Positions 1 through 8,908 of a stretch of DNA of 64,000 nt are shown here, in pieces. This stretch comes from Metaruminococcus_A gallistercoris (GTDB lineage Bacteria > Bacillota > Clostridia > Oscillospirales > Ruminococcaceae): assembly GCA_904394975.1 (NCBI GenBank), contig CAJFNQ010000023.1:1-64000 (forward strand), in the 5' to 3' direction. A model generated the notes under the pieces. It worked only from the letters and a program-made list of their open reading frames with translations. It did not search any database and was not told the origin of the DNA. Both the position numbers and the translations under genes were made by a program. The stretch's first letter is position 1. Each line of letters begins with the position of its first letter.

Positions 1-382
1 AAGATAGCTGTCTAATCAGTCTACGCCAATTTACGCCAAATCTTACGCCGATTCTCCTGTTTTCTGCGTAGAGATATGTAGAGCAGCGAAAATGAAAAGG
101 CAGAGAAATGGCGTAAACAAAGGATTTACGAATGCTTATGAACGGTCATATAACAAGGGATTATCTAATCCCCACGATGAAGCCGCTCGACCGCTGAAAA
201 CTGAAATTCCTAAGTTCCAAGGACTGGAATAGTTTAGAAAATCAGTGCAACCTTTGCTGCATTGTTTAATATAAGGCAATGCGCGAAACGGCATAATATT
301 ATCATCAACAAAATGAACGGGCAGTCCCATAATGGGATTGCCTGTTCTTAAATCAATACATTTGTGAAAAGCAGGACATGCA
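1..382. other. Left-edge non-coding stretch with TACGCC repeats
   Basis: No convincing gene is seen. The hexamer TACGCC occurs at 22-27, 32-37 and 44-49, and TTTACGCC at 30-37 has an exact inverted copy, GGCGTAAA, at 110-117. Clustered short direct and inverted repeats of this kind can be recombinase arm sites or the edge of an integrated element, but nothing else here proves that. A strong hairpin lies at 315-347 and is listed separately. Confidence 0.3.
315..347. terminator. 15-bp hairpin upstream of the prolyl-tRNA editing gene
   Basis: GAACGGGCAGTCCCA at 315-329 pairs with TGGGATTGCCTGTTC at 333-347 (15 pairs, three of them G-U) around a 3-nt loop. A T-rich tail follows on the minus strand (ATTTTGTTG) and a weaker one on the plus strand, so it may terminate a leftward transcript from the editing-gene side or be a leader structure. 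Confidence 0.45.
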
Positions 383-868
383 ATGAATAAAAAAGAAACA
401 TATCAATTTTTAAACGATCACGGTGTCGATTATGAAATCACCGAACATAAAGCGGTGTTTAATATGGAAGAACTAAACGCCATTGAACTGCCCTATCCCG
501 ATTGGGATGCAAAAAACCTTTTCGTTCGGGATGATAAAAAGAAGAATTATTATCTGATTACGGTCAAAGGTGATAAACGAGTTGATTTAAAAGAATTCAG
601 AAAAAAACACGGTTTGCGTGTGCTTTCTTTTGCTTCGGCAGATGATTTGATGCGGTTCATGGGGCTCACGCCTGGTTCTGTCACACCGCTTGGGCTGTTG
701 AATGATACCGAGCACCACATTCACTTTTATCTTGATTCAGAGTTTGTGGGAAATCGAATCGGGATTCATCCAAATGACAACAGCGCTACCGTGTGGCTAT
801 ATGCGGATGACCTTGTAAAACTGCTTCAAGAAAATGGAAGCAACGTAGAAATTGTAGAAATATCGTAA
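383..868 (+). CDS. proX: YbaK/ProX-type prolyl-tRNA deacylase
   Basis: A single-domain 161-residue protein of the YbaK/EbsC fold, resembling the free-standing ProX/PrdX editing proteins that hydrolyse mischarged Ala-tRNA(Pro) in the cytosol. Visible family features are the N-terminal 'YEITEHKAVF' strand, 'KNLFVRDDKKKNYYL' near residue 50, the invariant Lys region 'VKGDKRVDL' and the 'GLTPGSVTPLGLLND' loop near residue 95 that lines the editing pocket. The length is normal for a stand-alone editing domain. The ATG at 383 has only a weak upstream ribosome site (GCAGGAC). It stands alone, about 220 bases before the next gene. Family membership is secure; Ala versus other substrate specificity is inferred. 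Confidence 0.88.
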   Translation: MNKKETYQFLNDHGVDYEITEHKAVFNMEELNAIELPYPDWDAKNLFVRDDKKKNYYLITVKGDKRVDLKEFRKKHGLRVLSFASADDLMRFMGLTPGSVTPLGLLNDTEHHIHFYLDSEFVGNRIGIHPNDNSATVWLYADDLVKLLQENGSNVEIVEIS

Positions 869-1091
869 GGCATTGTGTGTGAATACGGTTAGCAGAAAAG
901 GAATAGCCAATGCACACCTGAATGTGACAGAAAAACGCGATTTGTGAATAAACGGGGAGGATGAAACGCCTGCTTTCAGCGTACTGAAGGGGGCTTTTAA
1001 AATCCGAAATACCTTGCAAGGCATATTTGACATAAAAATATGTCCTGCAGTGGATAAAAATGAGCTGGTACATTGGCAAGGAGGATTCTGC

Positions 1092-1844
1092 ATGGCCGGA
1101 AACAGTATGAAAAAAGAACAGAACCGTCAAAAAGAACTTGCGTATATGCGTAAAGTCAAACAGACGATGCAGCCCAAAAGTGACGCGGAGCGTGAACGGG
1201 AAAAACAGGTGGAACAGCAAGCACATCCGCAGAGTACGGGCGAGAAGGTTTCAAATTTTCTGTATTATTATAAAGTCCGTATTCTGTTGATATTGGTTGC
1301 TGTTGCGGTTGGTATCGGGCTGATCGTGAATTTTATCAATCAGCCTAGGTATGACACGAAGATACTGGCGGTGTATTATGCGGATTCTCTTCAGACCGAG
1401 TCTTATATCAACTCTGTTGAGCAGTACGGGCTTGACAGCGATGAAAACGGAGAAGTCAACGTGGATATGATCACGGTTTCGTTGTCAAATTCTTCCGACT
1501 CGACTGCGCGCCCGAAGATGGTTACCTACTTGAATGATACGTCGGTTTACCTTTATTTGCTGGGTGAAGAGGCTTATCAAGAGCTGATTGATGAAGAACC
1601 TGAAATGTTTGTGGATTTGTCTGCTCTGTTCTCGGATAATCCGAACGTAGACGGTCAGCGGTATTTTATTGACGGAACTCAGTTCGCGCAGGACGTAGGT
1701 GAAGAGAATATCCCGTCGGAACGTATGGCGCTGGTGCTCCGCAGTGAGGACCGTGTGGGAGCGGATGAAGAGAATAATCCTGATTATGACAATGCGCTCG
1801 CCGTACTCACCAATATCATCAACGGAGAGAAAACAGCACAGTAG
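1092..1844 (+). CDS. Hypothetical single-pass membrane protein
   Basis: I do not recognise this 250-residue protein. The ATG at 1092 is preferred over an upstream in-frame start at 1014 because AAGGAGGA precedes it at good spacing. The first ~55 residues are highly charged and Lys/Gln/Glu-rich, probably cytosolic and helical. A hydrophobic segment near residues 62-82 (VRILLILVAVAVGIGLIVNF) is the only membrane span. The remaining ~165 residues are acidic and would lie outside the membrane. It has no lipobox, catalytic motif or Cys pair. It ends just before a strong bidirectional terminator, so it is probably monocistronic. Confidence 0.7.
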   Translation: MAGNSMKKEQNRQKELAYMRKVKQTMQPKSDAEREREKQVEQQAHPQSTGEKVSNFLYYYKVRILLILVAVAVGIGLIVNFINQPRYDTKILAVYYADSLQTESYINSVEQYGLDSDENGEVNVDMITVSLSNSSDSTARPKMVTYLNDTSVYLYLLGEEAYQELIDEEPEMFVDLSALFSDNPNVDGQRYFIDGTQFAQDVGEENIPSERMALVLRSEDRVGADEENNPDYDNALAVLTNIINGEKTAQ

Positions 1845-1918
1845 TGTACTGCCGCGGTTCTCTTGGAGTTAAACGGTATTGTTCTGGCATGTTTTGTCTT
1901 AAAAATTGTAATGAAAAC

Positions 1919-1962
1919 AAAGAGCCCGGAAAGCACAAGCAGAGCTTTCCGGGCTTTTGCGT
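1919..1962. terminator. Bidirectional intrinsic terminator
   Basis: AGCCCGGAAAGC (1923-1934) pairs perfectly with GCTTTCCGGGCT (1944-1955), flanked by A-rich sequence on the left and TTTT on the right. It separates the convergent membrane-protein and LRR-protein genes. Confidence 0.9.
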
Positions 1963-1974
1963 TCGATTGTCTTT

Positions 1975-3225
1975 TTAATCCATCCGTTTTTTACCGAGCT
2001 TTTTGTACGCTATCACGGCAATAACACCCGCGGCAGTGAAAACACCGATCCAGAGCGGCAGAAGATCAGTATTGCCGGTTTTAGCCGGATCATCCGGTGT
2101 GTTTTCATGATTCAGTGGGCTTAATGATTGATCCAACGCGTTTTCATTTTCCGATGATGGAGCGCTTGAACCAGTTTGCAATGCTGCAATCGACTGGGTT
2201 TTGGTTGTACCGCATACGGTACAGGTGTAAACTTTTTCGCCCGGCTCGGTTTCGGTCGGCTGCTTGGTGACGTTACCGTTATCCCACACATGGTCTGTTG
2301 CCGGGATGATTCCGGTTTCTTCGGCCCCGCATATGGTGCAGATATGTTTTTTCAGACCGTTTTCGGTGCAGGAAGCCTGCTTGATGATATCCCAATTGCC
2401 AAAGCTGTGTTGTGCGCATGGTTTGACCTCAAAAACAAATCCGTGCTGTATGGAGTATTCTCTATTCGCGAATTCTTCCGCAGCGGTACCGGGAAACCCA
2501 ATAATGCGCACTCCATCCGACGAGGTGATGGGAAAGTCTGAGATTTGAGTGACCGAGCGGGGAATGGTGATGGATTTTAAGCTGGAGCACTGAGCCAGAA
2601 AATCATCCGGAATTTCAGTCACACCTTCTTCCAGAACAACGGAAGCAAGGCTGTCACAGTCGTAAAAATGCGCGTTTCCCTCAAACTGGGAGCCGGATGG
2701 AATGGTCACGGAAGTAAGACGGCTGCATTTGTAAAAAACGTCGGAATAATAGGTAGCCGCGGCAGGGAGATCAATTTCGGTAAATCCCGCAAGACCAAAC
2801 GCAACGTTCCAGATTTCTTCCAACCCATCGTTGAGCTGTACATCCGTTAGGGTCGGGTTGCCGTAAAACGCGGAAACACCAATGGATTTCACGGTGGATG
2901 ACATCACCACTTTTTCCAGTTTGCTGTATTTTACGCCGCTGGTGCCGTCACTGCTGGAAAAAGCGAGAGCCGGAATGCTGGTAACTCCTTCCGCCGCGAC
3001 AACCTGTCGGATCTGGTTGGCGTATGGTGCCCATTCGTACCCATCCGCGGTGGATTGCGGAGCGATGTCAGCCGTTATAGTCAGTGTGCCGGCACTGTCC
3101 AGTGTCCAACCGGTACCGCTTACAGTATCTGCGGCATAGGCTGATATGCCGGCCTGAATGAATAAGATGGTAAGCAGTAACACCAAAACGATACTGCATT
3201 TTTTAAAACTGCCTGTTTTCCTCAT
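1975..3225 (-). CDS. BspA-like leucine-rich-repeat surface protein
   Basis: A secreted 416-residue protein. The ATG at 3225 opens a classic signal peptide (MRKTGSFKK, a long hydrophobic stretch, then SAYA). An in-frame TTG at 3279 is possible but has no better ribosome site; AGAAAGG lies upstream of 3225. After the signal come repeats of the BspA/LRR_5 type ('LTSVTIPSGSQFEG', 'CSSLKSITIPRSVTQI') over roughly residues 60-260. Two Cys-pair modules follow ('HICTICGAEETG', 'YTCTVCGTTKT'), then a Ser/Asn-rich linker and a C-terminal hydrophobic helix with a KKLGKKRMD tail. The tail looks like a sortase substrate end but has no LPXTG-like motif, so it is probably a simple membrane anchor. The ligand is unknown; such proteins often mediate adhesion. 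Confidence 0.85.
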   Translation of the reverse strand: MRKTGSFKKCSIVLVLLLTILFIQAGISAYAADTVSGTGWTLDSAGTLTITADIAPQSTADGYEWAPYANQIRQVVAAEGVTSIPALAFSSSDGTSGVKYSKLEKVVMSSTVKSIGVSAFYGNPTLTDVQLNDGLEEIWNVAFGLAGFTEIDLPAAATYYSDVFYKCSRLTSVTIPSGSQFEGNAHFYDCDSLASVVLEEGVTEIPDDFLAQCSSLKSITIPRSVTQISDFPITSSDGVRIIGFPGTAAEEFANREYSIQHGFVFEVKPCAQHSFGNWDIIKQASCTENGLKKHICTICGAEETGIIPATDHVWDNGNVTKQPTETEPGEKVYTCTVCGTTKTQSIAALQTGSSAPSSENENALDQSLSPLNHENTPDDPAKTGNTDLLPLWIGVFTAAGVIAVIAYKKLGKKRMD

Positions 3226-3458
3226 AAAGTCTTCAACCTTTCTTAAACGCTTGTTTTGAGTGTGTGGATTGCCTTTCAATTAGGCGTTTGCAAGCCTTTT
3301 TAACGGTTTGATCCTCCTTTTTCTGTTGGTTTTCACTGGATAGACAGGGAAAATCGAAAAAAGGTTTTATTCTTTTTAAAAATTTTCCGGATGTGTACTT
3401 TCAAGCAAAATTCTGTGTCGAATCGCCACTGACGTCTGGACGCTTATGAGGGTGCGGA

Positions 3459-3487
3459 TTGTTTTTTAGCGAAAAAAATGGTAAAAT
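3459..3487 (+). promoter_or_regulatory. Sigma-A-type promoter for recJ
   Basis: TTGTTT at 3459-3464, a 17-nt spacer, and TAAAAT at 3482-3487, about 37 nt before the recJ start. Confidence 0.6.
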
Positions 3488-3523
3488 AGCATTATTCCAT
3501 AAAAAGTGAGGAACAATGATTCT

Positions 3524-5581
3524 ATGCCGGTCAACCGATGGATCCGCCCAGCGTTCAGCAAAGAAAAAGCGGAACTTTTAGCAAAAGAATATCAACTGCC
3601 GCTTTTCCTTGCGGAGATCCTCGCCGCGCGCGGACTGGATTCTCCGATGAGGGCGGATGATCTTTTGAACCGTTCTGTTCCGCTGTCTGATCCGTTCTGC
3701 CTGCCGGACATGGAAGCGGCTGTCAGCCGAATCGCTGCAGCGAGAGAAAGCGGCGAGCAGGTGGCAGTTTACGGCGATTACGACTGCGACGGCGTCTGTG
3801 CCGCTGCGATTTTGATCAAATATTTTTCGTTTTTGGGTATGCCGGCACGTCCATATATCCCTTCGCGCCAAACGGAAGGATATGGACTCAACCGGGCCGC
3901 ATTGGAGCAGCTTGCGGAAGACGGAGTGGCGCTTGTCATTACGGTGGACAACGGTATTTCCGCTGTGGATGAAGCGGAATATGCCGCTGAACTCGGTTTA
4001 TCGCTGGTCATTACCGATCATCATCAGCCGGGAGAACAGCTTCCCCGGGCAGAAGCCGTGGTGGATGCTTACCGCGCGGACAGCACACCGCCCTACCGGG
4101 ATTATTGCGGCGCCGGGGTGGCATATCAGCTGGTGCGCGCCTGCTCCGAACGGTTTGCGGACGTTGCTTTGCCGGCGTCGCTTAAACGGGAGCTTACGGC
4201 CCTGGCGGCGCTTGCCACGGTCGGGGATGTGGTGCCTTTGACCAGAGAAAACCGCACGCTGGTAACATCGGGGCTTAAGCTGTTCGGCACGCCGGTGAGC
4301 CCAGGGCTGGACGCACTCCTTTCGGTTTGCGAACTAAAGAGGATATCGGCACAGAGCATCGCCTTTGGCCCGGTCCCCCGGCTGAATGCCGCGGGGCGGA
4401 TGGGAAATGCTGATTTAGCGGAAGCACTGCTTCTGTGTGAGGACGCTTCCCGTGCGGATGAGCTAGCCCGTCAGGTGGAACATCTCAACCGGAAACGGAA
4501 AGAGGAGGAGGACAAAATCCTGTCTGCCGCCGCGGAGCTCATCCGGGAAAAGCCGGAACTTCTTTCTCATCGGGTGCTCGTCCTCTGGGGTGAAAACTGG
4601 GATGTCGGCGTAATCGGTATTGTCTGTGCGCGGCTGTTGGAGCGGTATGGAAAGCCGGTTTTTCTGCTGAGCGTGAATGATGGAATCGCCACAGGTTCCG
4701 CCCGTAGCATGGAGGGCTTTTCAATACACAAAGCGTTGACCTATTGCGCGCCGGTGCTGGAACGTTTCGGCGGTCATGCCCAGGCGGGCGGAATGACTGT
4801 TGGGGCATCGCGGCTTCAGGCGTTTGCCGACCGGCTGGAAGAATACGCCGCGTCGTATCATCCGGTCATGCCCAGGCTCTCTTTTCATATTGATAAAGTA
4901 CTTTCTTTTCGGGAGATCACCTTGCAGAACATCGCGCTGCTGGAACGTCTGGAACCCTTTGGCGCGGGAAACCCGTCTCCGTTGTTTTTGCTGGAGCAGG
5001 TGGAGATTCGGGCAGTTACCCCTCTCTCCGGAGGAAAACACACCAAGTTGTTTGTTGCTTCCGGTGGAAGTGCTCCTTTGGAAATTCTTTGCTTTGGCAA
5101 AGAAACTGCCGGGTTTGGTTATTCTGTAGGCAGCAGGGTGGATTTGTTGGTAACGCTGGAAATCAACCGGTTTGCCGGACGGGTATCCCCCGGTGTGCGC
5201 TGTGTGGACATTCGTCCATCCGGCTTTGACGAGGATGGATGGGAATGCTGCAATGCCCTTTATGAAAAGGTGCGCATGGGTGAGCCTCTTGACGGGGAAG
5301 AAAAGGAAAAAATACCGCTCAGCCGGGCTCTGGCGGCGGATGTATATCGCTTGTTTTACCGGATGAAGGGGTATGAGGGCGATTTGGATGAACTTTACTG
5401 TACACAGTTTCAAAGTAGAATGAATTACGCGCAGTACCGCGTGATTCTGGATGTTTTTCATGAGCTCGGGCTTCTTAATGTCGCCTTTTTCGAAGGCAGT
5501 GTGAAGGTGCCTGTGTGCGATACCAAAATCTCGCTGGAGCAGTCTGCGTGTTACCGCATGCTTTGCGGGGCGGAATCATAA
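3524..5581 (+). CDS. recJ: Single-stranded-DNA-specific exonuclease RecJ
   Basis: A DHH-family 5'-3' ssDNA exonuclease of recombination and mismatch repair, acting on DNA in the cytoplasm. The DHH core shows motif I 'YGDYDCDGVCAA' near residue 85, the Asp of 'VDNGIS' near 150 and the signature 'TDHHQPGE' near 170. The DHHA1 segment carries 'RFGGHAQAGGMTV' near 420, and an OB-like RecJ C-terminal region follows. At 685 residues it is normal-to-long for the family. ATG at 3524 is chosen because GTGAGG at 3506-3511 looks like its ribosome site; that GTG is an alternative in-frame start. It heads a co-directional set with rel, dtd, an MBL hydrolase and hemZ. This order is common in Clostridia, where apt usually sits between recJ and rel but is absent here. 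Confidence 0.95.
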   Translation: MPVNRWIRPAFSKEKAELLAKEYQLPLFLAEILAARGLDSPMRADDLLNRSVPLSDPFCLPDMEAAVSRIAAARESGEQVAVYGDYDCDGVCAAAILIKYFSFLGMPARPYIPSRQTEGYGLNRAALEQLAEDGVALVITVDNGISAVDEAEYAAELGLSLVITDHHQPGEQLPRAEAVVDAYRADSTPPYRDYCGAGVAYQLVRACSERFADVALPASLKRELTALAALATVGDVVPLTRENRTLVTSGLKLFGTPVSPGLDALLSVCELKRISAQSIAFGPVPRLNAAGRMGNADLAEALLLCEDASRADELARQVEHLNRKRKEEEDKILSAAAELIREKPELLSHRVLVLWGENWDVGVIGIVCARLLERYGKPVFLLSVNDGIATGSARSMEGFSIHKALTYCAPVLERFGGHAQAGGMTVGASRLQAFADRLEEYAASYHPVMPRLSFHIDKVLSFREITLQNIALLERLEPFGAGNPSPLFLLEQVEIRAVTPLSGGKHTKLFVASGGSAPLEILCFGKETAGFGYSVGSRVDLLVTLEINRFAGRVSPGVRCVDIRPSGFDEDGWECCNALYEKVRMGEPLDGEEKEKIPLSRALAADVYRLFYRMKGYEGDLDELYCTQFQSRMNYAQYRVILDVFHELGLLNVAFFEGSVKVPVCDTKISLEQSACYRMLCGAES

Positions 5582-5621
5582 AAATTCAAGTGACTTTTAA
5601 TATAAGGCAGGGAAAGAAATT

Positions 5622-7796
5622 ATGCCGGCGTTGTTGCATAATCTGTTGAGAACAATTGATGAAAGCGGTCATACGTATGATAAGGAAAAAATCATTCATG
5701 CGTATGAGTTTGCGCGTGCTGCGCACGAAGGCCAGCGCAGGGATTCGGGCGAACCGTATATTACCCACCCAATCGCGGTCGCGTCCATTCTGGTGGAGCT
5801 TGGTATGGACGAAGCCAGCATCTGTGCGGCGCTTTTGCATGATGTTGTGGAGGATACTCCTGTTACCAAGGAGGAACTTACTGCGGAATTCGGTGAGGAG
5901 ATTGCAAAACTGGTCGATGGTGTGACCAAATTGAGCAAGGTACCGCTTTCTACCCGTGAGGAACAGCAGGCGGAAAATGTGCGTAAAATGCTGCTTGCCA
6001 TGTCGCAGGATATCCGTGTTATCATCATCAAACTGGCAGACCGTCTGCACAATATGCGCACCCTTTCCTTCCGCCCTGCGCAGAAGCAGCGGGATACGGC
6101 TCTGGAAACGATGGAGATTTACGCGCCCATCGCGCACCGGCTTGGTATCCGCGCGGTAAAAGAGGAGTTGGAAGACTTAGCGCTCAAGTACCTTGACCCG
6201 GTTGCTTTGAAAGAGATTGAAGACACCCTTCAGCTCAAGGATTTTAACCGGAAGTTTTTCATTCCCAGTATCATTGAACGAATCAAAGACCGGTTGGAAG
6301 ATTATGACATGGAGCCGCATATTGAAGGCCGTGTCAAGAGCCTTTACGGAATCTACCGCAAGGTGTATATGGCCGGGCGGGATTTTGACGAGGTGTATGA
6401 TATTTACGCGGTGCGTATCATTACCAACACGGTAATCGAATGCTACAACATCCTCGGCATCATGCACGATATGTTTACCCCGATCCCAAACCGGTTCAAA
6501 GATTACATCTCCACCCCGAAATCCAATATGTACCAGTCGCTTCACACCACAGTGCTCAGCAAAGAAGGGATCCCGTTTGAGATTCAGATCCGCACCTGGG
6601 ATATGCACTATACCGCGGAATTCGGCATCGCCGCGCACTGGAAATATAAACTCGGCATTCAGGGGAAAGACAAACAGGAAGAACGCTTTGCGTGGATCCG
6701 CCGTCTGGTGGAAGCCCAGCAGGAAAACGAAAATCCGGAAGAACTGGTTTACAACATCAAAAATGACATCGGCGCGGAGGACGTGTTCGTCTTTACCCCG
6801 AAAGGAGACGTAAAAAGCCTGCCGGTGGGTTCCACCGTTATCGACTTTGCTTACGCCATCCACAGCGCGGTTGGTAACCGCATGACCGGCGCCAAGGTAG
6901 ACGGACGTATCGTTCCGCTGGATTATAAAGTAAAAACCGGCGATGTAGTGGATATCATCACCAGCAATTCGCCCAATCACGGACCAAACCGCGCATGGTT
7001 GGATATTGTCAAAACCGGTGAGGCGCGCAACAAGATCCGCGCCTGGTTTAAGAAGGAACGCCGGCAGGAAAACATTGAGCAGGGCAAAGAGGAGATCGAG
7101 CGGGAATTCAAGCGCAACCAGATCACTCTGCCCGATGAGCAGATGCAGGAGTTTTTGGAAGGAATTTCAAAACGTTATCACTGCAACAGTCTTGACGATT
7201 TTTACGCGGCAGTCGGTTACGGAGGCATTCTGCTTTCCAAGATCATCGCGCGAATCAAAGAGGATTATATTAAAACCTACAAGCCAAAACCGGAAGAGCC
7301 GCAGAGGCCGGAGATTCCGCGCAGTTCCTATAAGGGCAGCAGCGGTGTTGTGGTGGACGGCATTGATAACTGTCTGGTGAAATTTTCTCAGTGCTGTACC
7401 CCGCTGCCGGGCGACCCGATCATTGGCTTTATCACCCGCGGGCATGGTGTTTCCGTGCATAAGCAGGATTGTGTGAATGTGCTTGCTTCCATGCGCAACG
7501 AGGATCAGCGTGACCGTTGGATTCCGGTGCACTGGGCTGATTCTGCAGAAAAACATTATCGCTGCACGCTGGATATTGTCGCGCACGATCGTAACGGTCT
7601 GCTCGCCGATGTCACAACTGAACTGGCCGGGTTCCGTGTGCCTGTGCATGAGGTGTTTGCAAGAGAACTCAAAAACGGAAACGCGAACATTGTGGTCACC
7701 ATTGGAATTGCCGGGGTGGATCAGCTCAAAAATATCATACAAAAGCTGTCAAAGGTGCGGGATGTTATCTCAGTCGAACGCAGCGGAAAACAATAA
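5622..7796 (+). CDS. rel: Bifunctional (p)ppGpp synthetase/hydrolase (Rel)
   Basis: The stringent-response enzyme that makes (p)ppGpp from GTP/GDP and ATP and hydrolyses it. The 724 residues carry, in order, an HD hydrolase domain with the metal-binding 'LLHDVVEDT' (HD near 73-74), a RelA/SpoT synthetase domain starting about 'RVKSLYGIYRK' (near 235), a TGS domain ('DVFVFTPKGDVKSLP', near 390), a Cys-containing zinc-finger-like segment ('FSQCCTPLPGDP', near 590) and a C-terminal ACT domain. Both catalytic halves look intact, as expected for the single long Rel of Firmicutes. It starts 40 bases after recJ, with AGGGAAAG before the ATG, and dtd follows 15 bases later, so the genes are probably co-transcribed. 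Confidence 0.97.
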   Translation: MPALLHNLLRTIDESGHTYDKEKIIHAYEFARAAHEGQRRDSGEPYITHPIAVASILVELGMDEASICAALLHDVVEDTPVTKEELTAEFGEEIAKLVDGVTKLSKVPLSTREEQQAENVRKMLLAMSQDIRVIIIKLADRLHNMRTLSFRPAQKQRDTALETMEIYAPIAHRLGIRAVKEELEDLALKYLDPVALKEIEDTLQLKDFNRKFFIPSIIERIKDRLEDYDMEPHIEGRVKSLYGIYRKVYMAGRDFDEVYDIYAVRIITNTVIECYNILGIMHDMFTPIPNRFKDYISTPKSNMYQSLHTTVLSKEGIPFEIQIRTWDMHYTAEFGIAAHWKYKLGIQGKDKQEERFAWIRRLVEAQQENENPEELVYNIKNDIGAEDVFVFTPKGDVKSLPVGSTVIDFAYAIHSAVGNRMTGAKVDGRIVPLDYKVKTGDVVDIITSNSPNHGPNRAWLDIVKTGEARNKIRAWFKKERRQENIEQGKEEIEREFKRNQITLPDEQMQEFLEGISKRYHCNSLDDFYAAVGYGGILLSKIIARIKEDYIKTYKPKPEEPQRPEIPRSSYKGSSGVVVDGIDNCLVKFSQCCTPLPGDPIIGFITRGHGVSVHKQDCVNVLASMRNEDQRDRWIPVHWADSAEKHYRCTLDIVAHDRNGLLADVTTELAGFRVPVHEVFARELKNGNANIVVTIGIAGVDQLKNIIQKLSKVRDVISVERSGKQ

Positions 7797-7811
7797 ACAG
7801 GAGAAATTGTC

Positions 7812-8273
7812 ATGAAAGCAGTGATTCAGCGGGTTTCCCGCGCCGGTATTACCATTGACGGAAAACAAGGCGGCGAAATGGGCCGCGGATTTGTGATTCT
7901 GCTGGGTGTCATGAAAGGGGATACCCTTCTGGAAGTGAACACTCTGGCGGAAAAACTGGCCGGGCTGCGCGTGTTTACCGATGAACAGGATAAAATGAAC
8001 CTGTCGTTAAACGACGTTGGCGGGGATATTTTGCTTGTTTCCAACTTTACCCTCGGCGCGGACTGCCGAAAAGGCCGCCGCCCGTCGTTTGACAAAAGCA
8101 TGCCGCCCGCTGAGGCGGAGCCTTTGTATGAAGCGTTTGTGGAAAAGATGCGCACGCTCTGCGGCGGAACGGTCTATACCGGAAAATTCGGGGCAGATAT
8201 GGAAGTGTCATTGGTCAATGACGGCCCTGTGACCATTCTGCTGGACACCGACGACTTGGTCAAACACGCCTGA
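7812..8273 (+). CDS. dtd: D-aminoacyl-tRNA deacylase
   Basis: It removes D-amino acids (and glycine from tRNA-Ala) from mischarged tRNA in the cytosol. The 153 residues match DTD along their whole length. The N-terminal 'MKAVIQRVSRAGITIDG' is typical, 'LVSNFTLGADCRKGRRPSF' near residue 78 corresponds to the SQFTL active-site region (here SNFTL), and 'NDGPVTILLDT' near the C-terminus corresponds to the NxGPVT motif. The Cys in GADCRKG replaces the more usual T/Y region residue but such variants occur. An AGGAGA-type ribosome site lies before the start, and the gene sits tightly between rel and an MBL hydrolase. Confidence 0.94.
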   Translation: MKAVIQRVSRAGITIDGKQGGEMGRGFVILLGVMKGDTLLEVNTLAEKLAGLRVFTDEQDKMNLSLNDVGGDILLVSNFTLGADCRKGRRPSFDKSMPPAEAEPLYEAFVEKMRTLCGGTVYTGKFGADMEVSLVNDGPVTILLDTDDLVKHA

Positions 8274-8285
8274 GGAGGAAAACGG

Positions 8286-8906
8286 ATGAATATTCTTGCG
8301 TTGACAGTGGGCCTTCTGGGCGAGAACTGTTATCTTGTGTGGAACGAGCCGGAGCACACGGCTGTGATCGACCCCGGAGCGGAAGCACAGCATATTTTGA
8401 ATTCTTTGCAAAAAAACGGTCTCCGTGCTGAAGCGATCCTGCTCACCCACGGGCATTTTGATCACATCGGCGCCGTAGCGGAGCTGAAAGAACAGACCGG
8501 CGCGCGGGTGTTTGCACCGGAGGAGGATGCTGAACTGCTCACGGACCCGACGAAAAATCTTTCGGGTGAGATGGGCATAAATATTCAGCCGTTTGAAGCG
8601 GACCGGCTGCTGCGTGACGGCGACCGGTTTGAGATAGGCAGCATGAAATTTGAGTTTCTGCACACGCCGGGGCATACCAAAGGGTCTGGCGTGTACCGTG
8701 TGGAAGACGTTTTGTTTACCGGTGACACCCTTTTCGCGGGTTCTATGGGCAGGACCGATTTTTACGGCGGGGATTTCCGCGCGATGGAGCAGTCCCTTTC
8801 CCGCCTTGCGGGACTGGAAGGGGATTTCCGGGTGCTTTGCGGCCACGGAGAGGGAACCACGCTGGAACAGGAACGTCGTTCCAATCCATTTTTAAGGGTC
8901 GATTGA
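8286..8906 (+). CDS. MBL-fold metallo-hydrolase (glyoxalase II-like)
   Basis: A 206-residue metallo-beta-lactamase-fold hydrolase. Metal ligands are visible: 'THGHFDHIG' near residue 56 (HxHxDH), 'HTPGHTKGS' near 125, 'FTGDTLFAGSMGR' near 143 (bridging Asp) and 'LCGHGEGT' near 183. The pattern fits the YcbL/glyoxalase II-like group, which hydrolyses thioesters such as S-lactoylglutathione analogues; a bacillithiol or coenzyme A substrate would be inferred only. It begins 12 bases after dtd with GAGGAAA before the ATG, and hemZ follows 2 bases after its stop, indicating one transcript. Confidence 0.9.
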   Translation: MNILALTVGLLGENCYLVWNEPEHTAVIDPGAEAQHILNSLQKNGLRAEAILLTHGHFDHIGAVAELKEQTGARVFAPEEDAELLTDPTKNLSGEMGINIQPFEADRLLRDGDRFEIGSMKFEFLHTPGHTKGSGVYRVEDVLFTGDTLFAGSMGRTDFYGGDFRAMEQSLSRLAGLEGDFRVLCGHGEGTTLEQERRSNPFLRVD

Positions 8907-8908
8907 TT

